Positions 7,988 to 13,948 of a DNA stretch of 17,292 nt are shown in pieces. Numbering within the stretch: the stretch's first letter is position 1; every line of letters starts with the position of its first letter. The notes below the pieces were generated by a model. That model saw only the letters and a list, made by a program, of their open reading frames with translations. It ran no database searches and was not told where the DNA came from. Source of the stretch: Lachnospiraceae bacterium UBA3638 (GTDB lineage: Bacteria; Bacillota; Clostridia; Lachnospirales; Lachnospiraceae); NCBI GenBank assembly GCA_002373595.1, contig DFKT01000108.1:2288-19579 (forward strand). The letters run 5' to 3'. The translations under genes and the position numbers were made by a program.

Positions 7988-9496
7988 ATGAAAAAGCACG
8001 TAACCAAAAAGGTTGCCGTTGCAGTTACCATGGCTTCCATGATAATGAGCATGACGGCATGCGGCGGAAGCGAGCCTGCAGCTCCTGCAGAGCCTGCAAC
8101 TCCTGATACCAATCCGGATGTTCAGACTCCCGCAGAGCCTGAAGAGGAGCCCGCTCCTTACACCGTACTCAACGATCCCAAGACCGGCAAGCCTTATGAC
8201 CTTGGCGGCATGGAGATCATCTGCCGTAACTGGTGGAGCCCTGAAGATGGTTCCGCTCAGCACGAGGCAACCACTCAGTTCGAGGAGGACGTTCTCGCTT
8301 ACCACGAGTGGCTCGAGAAGGAGTACAACTTCACCTTCAAGTACTGTGGAGGACTTGGATGGGGAGCCGGTATCACCGATGAGTTCACCAAGTATGCTAC
8401 TGCAGGCGAAGATGATCAGGCACTCCTCTTCACTCTTCCCGATGGATTCCAGGGACCCGCATTCTTCTCAGGCCTTTGCTGGGATTGGCAGCAGTTTGAC
8501 ACTGTAGATCTTAGCGACATCAAGTACAAGAAGAACCCTGTTACCGAGTACTCAACCTTCGGTGACAAGACCTTCGGCGTACTTGCTGGAGACGCAGAGA
8601 TCGGAAACGTTATCTACTTCAACCGTCGTATCCTTGAGGAAGTCGGAATCGATCCCGACAGCATCTACGATAAGGTAGAGAACGGTGAGTGGACCTGGGA
8701 CGCTTTTGAGGATATGCTCAAGACCGTTCAGGCTTACGACAAGGATGGCAACGGAGAGGCTGACTACAAGGCACTTTGTGCTAACGGCGTAGGCGCTGCA
8801 ATCACTACCGCTGCTCTTGGAAACGGCGGAAACATCATTGATAAGGACGCTGACGGACATCTTTCATCCAAGATTGAGGATGCTAAGACCGTTGAGGCTG
8901 CTGAGTTCGCATACAGGATCGTTAAGGATTACTTTATGAACTGGCACGATCCCGCTGTATGGGATGACTATCGTACCACTTACCAAGACGGAAAGGGCGC
9001 TTTCATGATCGAGGAAGGTTATGCAGGACAGACCTGGAACTTCGTTGGTGCTTGTGAGGACGAGAGCGGATGCGTACCTTTCCCCACCAAGGACGGAAAG
9101 AACTTCGTCACCACCGTACACGGCAACATCATCGTAATGCCTAAGGTTTACGATATCGAGAAGGCTCGTCTCATTGCATTCGCTTATGATGCATGGGAGA
9201 CCCTCCCTGTTGGATACGAGGATTACAACTCTCAGGCTGCTGAGTTCAACGCTTATCACCTTGATGAGAAGGGAATCCAGACCGAGTTTGACATGCAGAA
9301 GGCTATCAAGGCTAACTATGCAGGATATGCTCCTGACCTTGAGATCTCCAGCCCTCTTGACGGTGCTACCTGGTCAAACGTATACTTCGCTAACTTCGAC
9401 GGAACCAAGACCGTTTCTGAGATCAACGATTCGTTCCACGACAAGTATGAGCAGGTTCTTAGCGATTGGAATGCTACTCTCGATGCTATGGAGTAA
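7988..9496 (+). CDS. Extracellular solute-binding lipoprotein of a carbohydrate ABC importer
   Basis: This 502-residue protein captures the substrate outside the cell for the adjacent permeases. A lipoprotein signal peptide runs from MKKHVTKKVA through a hydrophobic core to the lipobox MTAC, with the lipidated Cys at residue 25. An Ala/Pro/Glu-rich linker (about 26-57) lifts the domain off the membrane. The body, from about residue 70, is rich in Trp and other aromatics (for example NWW at 81-83), common in sugar-binding folds. The length and linker fit the large type I binding proteins of Clostridia; the ligand is unknown. A consensus AAAGGAGG at 7973-7980 is 7 nt before the ATG, the strongest site in the window. 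Codons favour GCT, GTT, ACC and AAC more than the neighbours do, as in highly expressed genes. It has its own promoter and terminator. Confidence 0.93.
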   Translation: MKKHVTKKVAVAVTMASMIMSMTACGGSEPAAPAEPATPDTNPDVQTPAEPEEEPAPYTVLNDPKTGKPYDLGGMEIICRNWWSPEDGSAQHEATTQFEEDVLAYHEWLEKEYNFTFKYCGGLGWGAGITDEFTKYATAGEDDQALLFTLPDGFQGPAFFSGLCWDWQQFDTVDLSDIKYKKNPVTEYSTFGDKTFGVLAGDAEIGNVIYFNRRILEEVGIDPDSIYDKVENGEWTWDAFEDMLKTVQAYDKDGNGEADYKALCANGVGAAITTAALGNGGNIIDKDADGHLSSKIEDAKTVEAAEFAYRIVKDYFMNWHDPAVWDDYRTTYQDGKGAFMIEEGYAGQTWNFVGACEDESGCVPFPTKDGKNFVTTVHGNIIVMPKVYDIEKARLIAFAYDAWETLPVGYEDYNSQAAEFNAYHLDEKGIQTEFDMQKAIKANYAGYAPDLEISSPLDGATWSNVYFANFDGTKTVSEINDSFHDKYEQVLSDWNATLDAME

Positions 9497-9505
9497 TCCA
9501 TACCA

Positions 9506-9522
9506 TTAGAATCAGATTCTAA
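9506..9522. repeat. Perfect 17-bp palindrome after the binding-protein stop
   Basis: TTAGAATC and GATTCTAA are exact reverse complements around a single central A. The site starts 9 nt after the stop codon and ends 9 nt before the terminator stem. The one-base centre favours a protein-binding site on DNA, but as RNA it could also form a 6-bp stem with a 5-nt loop. Confidence 0.6.
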
Positions 9523-9531
9523 GTAAGAACG

Positions 9532-9565
9532 ATCCCCCGCAGAGTGATCTGCGGGGGATTTTTTT
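9532..9565 (+). terminator. Strong intrinsic terminator of the sugar-uptake locus
   Basis: A perfect 12-bp stem (ATCCCCCGCAGA at 9532-9543 with TCTGCGGGGGAT at 9548-9559) closes a GTGA tetraloop and runs straight into seven T residues (9559-9565). The stem core is GC-rich. It ends the binding-protein transcript and separates the sugar locus from the next operon. Confidence 0.96.
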
Positions 9566-9600
9566 GCACTTCACAAGAGTATTAAAAATGTCTGAATTTG

Positions 9601-9629
9601 TTGATATTATTGTATTTTCGCCATATAAT
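9601..9629 (+). promoter_or_regulatory. Sigma-A-type promoter for the U32-like gene and probably the export operon
   Basis: TTGATA at 9601-9606 is followed after exactly 17 nt by TATAAT at 9624-9629. A second overlapping TATAAT lies at 9629-9634. The start of transcription would be near 9636-9641, leaving a leader of only about 20 nt that carries the ribosome binding site GTGAGGA (9644-9650). No operator-like repeat is seen within it. Confidence 0.75.
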
Positions 9630-9656
9630 ATAATAGTACGAAAGTGAGGATTTTTC

Positions 9657-10613
9657 ATGGTACAGGCACGGTTTCATCTGCCGGGATTAAGATATAATTT
9701 CCCTCTCAATATGCTCTGGGTCAGCCTCTTAAAGCAGCACCCCGAGTACTTCCGCGAAGGTGTGGAGATCGCATCCTTTTTCGGATGCTTTCCTTTTGCA
9801 CTCTGGAACGGCGGAAGAGAGATAGATCCGAATGATCAGTGTGATGCGGGATTTATCACCGGTGTCATTAAGACTATCAATAATGCGGGTATCCCTGTCA
9901 GATATACCTTTACCAATCCTCTTATAACGGAGGAGGATCTGGATGATCCTTTCTGTAATTTCTGTATGCAGGCAGGAGCGGATCATAAGAATGAAGTCCT
10001 CGTATACTCTCCCCTTCTGGAGGAGTATATCAGGAAGAATTACCCTACGTATGCGATCGACTCCACGACCTGCAAGGAGATAAAAGATATAGATGCTCTG
10101 AATGAAGAGATGGAAAAGGATTACAAATATGTCGTCCTTGATTATAACCTGAACGGCAAATGGGATATGATCGAGAAGATCACTCATCCCGAGAAACTTG
10201 AAGTCCTTGTCAATGCGACCTGTACGCCCAACTGCCCCAGACGCGGTGAGCATTACCGTGATATCGCGAAGAGGCAGAAGATAATACTCGAGAACAGAAA
10301 GCTTCCTCCCGAGAAGAGAAAGCCTGTACCCGGTTGGGAGTGTAAGTACGGTGTTGAAAATACCGTATACACCATACAGAAGTATCCTACGGTTATTAAA
10401 CCGGATGAGATATGGGATGAGTATATCCCAAGGGGAGTTGTTAATTTCAAGATAGAGGGACGCACGGGCAATCTCTTTAATCTTATCGATACGTATTGTC
10501 TGTATATGCTTAAGCCCGAATGTATAAATGAAGTCCGCTTCCAGATAACCCGCAATCTCGAGCAGAGCGGTATTATTTCAGTGCACGGACCGAGGCCTGC
10601 AAAGTGGCCCTGA
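9657..10613 (+). CDS. U32-peptidase-like TIM-barrel protein, possible Fe-S protein
   Basis: This 318-residue cytoplasmic protein has no signal peptide or helix. I recognise a U32 (collagenase-like, PrtC/UbiU/UbiV) flavour from two motifs: FKIEGRTGN at 264-272, matching the KIEGR motif of that family, and NATCTPNCPRRGEHY at 186-200, matching its Cys/His-rich segment. Ten Cys are present (44, 62, 100, 103, 139, 189, 193, 229, 281, 289). UbiU and UbiV of this family hold a [4Fe-4S] cluster with four Cys, and C44, C189, C193 and C229 are reasonable equivalents here. It is shorter than the usual U32 peptidases, consistent with a single barrel. GTGAGGA at 9644-9650 sits 6 nt before the ATG. It is 30 nt ahead of the export genes without a terminator between, so it may share their transcript. 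The substrate is unknown; members include peptidase-annotated proteins and hydroxylation or tRNA-modification factors. Confidence 0.65.
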   Translation: MVQARFHLPGLRYNFPLNMLWVSLLKQHPEYFREGVEIASFFGCFPFALWNGGREIDPNDQCDAGFITGVIKTINNAGIPVRYTFTNPLITEEDLDDPFCNFCMQAGADHKNEVLVYSPLLEEYIRKNYPTYAIDSTTCKEIKDIDALNEEMEKDYKYVVLDYNLNGKWDMIEKITHPEKLEVLVNATCTPNCPRRGEHYRDIAKRQKIILENRKLPPEKRKPVPGWECKYGVENTVYTIQKYPTVIKPDEIWDEYIPRGVVNFKIEGRTGNLFNLIDTYCLYMLKPECINEVRFQITRNLEQSGIISVHGPRPAKWP

Positions 10614-10619
10614 GGTCCG
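10586..10619 (+). other. Two-part stem-loop across the stop codon of the U32-like gene
   Basis: CGGACC at 10586-10591 pairs with GGTCCG at 10614-10619, and inside it GGCC at 10594-10597 can pair with GGCC at 10606-10609. The structure contains the TGA stop. No U-run follows, so it should not terminate transcription; it could set relative message stability or slow coupling to the next gene. Confidence 0.4.
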
Positions 10620-10643
10620 AAGATAGGAAGCGTTAGCAGTATT

Positions 10644-11756
10644 ATGTTCAGATTCCCCATTATTAAAATGCATAAAGAATATATCAAAGCAACCTCGATA
10701 CTTCTGTCGGGAGTGCTCTTCTTTGGTGCGTGCGGAAAGCAGGCGCCGGAAGAGGAAGAAATCGTAGTCGAGCAGTCCGATGAATCGACCACATACAGAG
10801 TATTTGCCGTAGAAGTGGGAGATGTCATCAAGACGGAAAAGATAAGCGTATCTTACAAGCAGAGCGCTGAGCAGGAAGTGTCATTTTCTCTTGCGGGCCG
10901 AATGGTAGACAAGGTCTATGTGAACGAGGGAGATACTGTCAAAAAAGGAGACCTGCTTGCGGAACTGTCAGCGGACGATCTCGAGAAACAGATCGCGGAT
11001 CTCGAGTATAGCATTAACAAGACGCAGACACTCCTTAAATACCTGGATCTCGAGGAGGAGAATGCCAAGACAGAAGCGGAGCTTAACGCTCAGGCACGCG
11101 CTCTCGGACATGCATCGAATGAGGATATACAGAAGGCCAGAGAGTCTGCAGGCAAGAAATACGATCGTCAGAGACAGGATTACAATGACAGCCTCGAGTT
11201 CGACATGATGAAGCTTAATAAGCTAAAGAGCGAATTATCGGGAAGCAGACTGAGGGCAGGCATCTCGGGAACTGTCCGCAGACTTAAGAAGAATCTCGAA
11301 GGATCGACTTCTCATAAGGACGAAGTGATCATGACGATACTCGACGGTACGGGTGGAATGTTCGAAGCTAAGTCGGCGGAGTATGCGGATCTCTTAAGCG
11401 GCAGCGAATCATTTACTGTCAACATAGCATACGGAGATGCGAAGGGAGATTACATCGTATCACCCTCAGAGCCCGATAAGTGGACGGACAGTCAGCTCTT
11501 TGAGATCGTGGCCGGCCCCGAAGATGCACAGCTGGAGGTTGGTTCCATAGGTACGCTCGTGCTTACTCTTGAGAGCAGATCATCAGTCCTTCGGATCCCC
11601 AATCAGGCAATACATCAGGCTGATGATAAATTCTATGTATATATGTCCGATGATGAAGGCATGCGCGTCGTGAAGTGGATAGAAGTCGGTGTCATCGGAG
11701 ATGATTATACCGAGATAATAAGCGGACTTTCGGAAAAGGATCAGGTACTGCGTTGA
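10644..11756 (+). CDS. MacA/HlyD-type adaptor lipoprotein (single module)
   Basis: This 370-residue extracytoplasmic adaptor belongs to a MacAB/YknXYZ-like ABC system. A signal peptide ends in LFFGAC with the lipidated Cys at residue 30, followed by an acidic linker. The first half of the lipoyl domain is at about 80-108 (GRMVDKVYVNEGDTVKKGDLLAEL), a Lys/Glu-rich coiled-coil hairpin at about 109-200, the second lipoyl half at about 203-232 (AGISGTVRRL), a beta-barrel at about 238-315, and a membrane-proximal domain at about 316-370 ending EIISGLSEKDQVL, the family's usual finish. AGGAAG at 10625-10630 is 13 nt from the ATG, which is rather far; an ATG at 10668 has no better site. It overlaps the next gene by 4 nt. 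In a Gram-positive cell no TolC is expected, so the adaptor probably helps the permease hand over its substrate. Confidence 0.88.
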   Translation: MFRFPIIKMHKEYIKATSILLSGVLFFGACGKQAPEEEEIVVEQSDESTTYRVFAVEVGDVIKTEKISVSYKQSAEQEVSFSLAGRMVDKVYVNEGDTVKKGDLLAELSADDLEKQIADLEYSINKTQTLLKYLDLEEENAKTEAELNAQARALGHASNEDIQKARESAGKKYDRQRQDYNDSLEFDMMKLNKLKSELSGSRLRAGISGTVRRLKKNLEGSTSHKDEVIMTILDGTGGMFEAKSAEYADLLSGSESFTVNIAYGDAKGDYIVSPSEPDKWTDSQLFEIVAGPEDAQLEVGSIGTLVLTLESRSSVLRIPNQAIHQADDKFYVYMSDDEGMRVVKWIEVGVIGDDYTEIISGLSEKDQVLR

Positions 11757-13948
11757 AGACATCAATAATTAAAAACAGAATATTTGCGATGGGACTTTCG
11801 GCAGTGATGATCCTGTGCACAGCAGGGTGTGGTAATTCTGCAGCAAAAGGATCCGCAGAGGAGATACCTGAGCTTTTAGACCCTGTCATCCAGAGCGTCA
11901 ATACCATGCCTGCGGAATACAGAAACCTCTACAACACCAAAGTGTATGAGGGTGTGGTCAGCATGGATATCACTGAGTACTCATACAGCAGTTCTCAGAA
12001 TTTCTCTGCTTACGGCAAGCTCCCCGGGGAGAGTGTATCGTCAGGGGATGCACTCATTACAGGCAATACCGAGAAAAAGGATGAAGAGATCAGGAAACTT
12101 CAGGACCGGATAGCGGAATTTGATGAAAGCTATCAGAAGAAGATCCTTGAGATGCAGGAAGATTACAAGGAGCTTGGATATAAGATAAACAGTGCACGTG
12201 ATAAGCATGAGATCTACCAGGGATCGGAGCCGGCATATCTCGATCCGGCTACGGGAAGAGAGTCCGCAGCACATGCCAAGTGGGTAGCAGAGAGCTATCA
12301 GGCGATGATCAACTTCAATCTTGCTACTCTCAACAAGGAAAATCAGGAGATAGCGATAGCGAAATATGTCGAGACTTACGAGCTCGACAGAGCGCATATG
12401 GAAGACAGCCTCGCAAGACTGGGCAAGCAGAAAAATATGACGAATCTCCTGTCACGCAGTTCGGGAAATGTGGTTGCGGTGGGATTCTATGATGCGGGTG
12501 CGCTCATCTCCAGAGGCAAAGCAGCAGCCGCTGTGGGAGACCTTGATCACAAAGTCATACTCACGGAGTATATCAGCAAGAATGATCTCACCAGAGCAAA
12601 GGATGTATATGCATTTGTTAACGGCGAAAGATATGAAGTAAATGTCAGAGAACTGACCAGTGAAGAATACAGCAGGATCAAGGACAGGGACGGATCGGTT
12701 TATTCAACATTTGAGGTGGAGGATCCCGAAGGGAAACTTAATCTCGGAGACTATGCGGTGGTTGTGGTTGCTTCGGATGCATACGAACATGTACTCTGCG
12801 TTCCCACCGATGCGATCCAGAAAGATGATGAGGGAACCTATGTATATACTGTAGGATCCGCAGGTGAGAATATCCGCAAGAATGTCAGCATTGGCAAGAA
12901 GGACGGAAATTTCACCGAGATAGTATCGGGACTTGAAGAGGGAGAAAAGGTTCTCACGGATCAGAATGTCCGTGAAGTAAATAAGACTACGACTGTGGAA
13001 TATGGCTCTGTAAGCGGTAAATTCTCCACCGCAGGATATCTGTTCTATCCCGCAGGCGAGTGGCAGACCAGTCCGGTTGAGCTCGGTACAGTATATCTTA
13101 AAGAGATGTGCGTATCTCTCAACGAGCATGTCACCAAGGGACAGGTGATCGCCAAACTTGAAGTTGTTCCCGACACCATAGAGATAGCAAAGAGGGAGAG
13201 AGAACTCCAGAGACTGATGGAGAGATTCGCTGAGACCGTAAAGGAGAGGGAGGACTGCGGAGATCCTCCTGACTATGACGAAGTATGGAAAGCTACAGCC
13301 AAGGCTCTGGACAAGTCGATACAGACTCAGGCTGAAAAATATGCCGATAAGGCGGAAGAACTCGAGAAATACAAAAAGTATTCCGGTGTGATAAGCATAA
13401 CCGCACCCTATGACGGAATAGTAACATCCATCCAGGAGAGAGAGGACGGAAGCCTGGTCTTCTACAAGGATAAGCTTGCCATGATATCCAAGGAGGATAA
13501 GAGCTTCGTCATCATAGAGGATAAGGGTGGTGCGCTCTCATACGGCAATCGTGTGAACATCACCTATAAGAAGGACGGACAGGATATCAAAGCTGAAGGA
13601 ACCGTAGTTACGGCTTCGCAGCGCGCACTTAGCGCGGACCTCAGAAATCAGGTGGCACTGATAAGAGTGGATGCGGAAAGTTTCGCCGAAATGGCAGGAA
13701 GCAGCGTGACTTCCACGGGATATTGGAACAGAAATATGTTTACGGTTTCCACGGACACAAATGTGATGAACGATGTGCTTGTTGTGCCGAGGAAATGCGT
13801 TACTACCATAAACGGATCGACATATGTTACGCAGGTGTTTGATGACGGAACCGGGAAACTTGTGCCCTTTATCGCCGGAGGATCAGATTCGGCGAATTAC
13901 TGGGCTGTCAGCGGACTTACGGAGGGAATGAAGATATGTTTGGAATGA
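11753..13948 (+). CDS. Double-module MacA/HlyD-type adaptor lipoprotein
   Basis: This 731-residue adaptor lipoprotein starts at TTG (11753), overlapping the previous stop in TTGA, with AAGGA at 11736-11740 upstream. The TTG supplies the basic N-terminus MKTSIIKNRI of the signal peptide, and the lipobox TAGC puts the lipidated Cys at 26. Two full adaptor modules follow. Module A: lipoyl half about 67-105, long coiled coil 106-228, second half 229-265 (SSGNVVAV), barrel 266-345, then a membrane-proximal part ending EIVSGLEEGEKVLTD (389-403). Module B: lipoyl half about 415-470 (VSLNEHVTKGQVIAKLE), coiled coil 472-540, second half 545-580 (APYDGIVTSI), barrel 583-665, and an end part WAVSGLTEGMKICLE. 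Ordinary adaptors are about half this length. The two modules have diverged, so the duplication is old. It overlaps the permease gene by 13 nt. Confidence 0.85.
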   Translation: MKTSIIKNRIFAMGLSAVMILCTAGCGNSAAKGSAEEIPELLDPVIQSVNTMPAEYRNLYNTKVYEGVVSMDITEYSYSSSQNFSAYGKLPGESVSSGDALITGNTEKKDEEIRKLQDRIAEFDESYQKKILEMQEDYKELGYKINSARDKHEIYQGSEPAYLDPATGRESAAHAKWVAESYQAMINFNLATLNKENQEIAIAKYVETYELDRAHMEDSLARLGKQKNMTNLLSRSSGNVVAVGFYDAGALISRGKAAAAVGDLDHKVILTEYISKNDLTRAKDVYAFVNGERYEVNVRELTSEEYSRIKDRDGSVYSTFEVEDPEGKLNLGDYAVVVVASDAYEHVLCVPTDAIQKDDEGTYVYTVGSAGENIRKNVSIGKKDGNFTEIVSGLEEGEKVLTDQNVREVNKTTTVEYGSVSGKFSTAGYLFYPAGEWQTSPVELGTVYLKEMCVSLNEHVTKGQVIAKLEVVPDTIEIAKRERELQRLMERFAETVKEREDCGDPPDYDEVWKATAKALDKSIQTQAEKYADKAEELEKYKKYSGVISITAPYDGIVTSIQEREDGSLVFYKDKLAMISKEDKSFVIIEDKGGALSYGNRVNITYKKDGQDIKAEGTVVTASQRALSADLRNQVALIRVDAESFAEMAGSSVTSTGYWNRNMFTVSTDTNVMNDVLVVPRKCVTTINGSTYVTQVFDDGTGKLVPFIAGGSDSANYWAVSGLTEGMKICLE

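Noticed and set aside
10586..10619. Terminator after the U32-like gene
   Set aside because: The stem is interrupted and no T-run follows, so read-through into the adaptor genes is expected.
10253..10831. 192-codon minus-strand open frame bridging the U32-like and adaptor genes
   Set aside because: Both plus-strand genes it crosses have clear family motifs; the minus frame has low-complexity Ser/Ile-rich content and no start signal.
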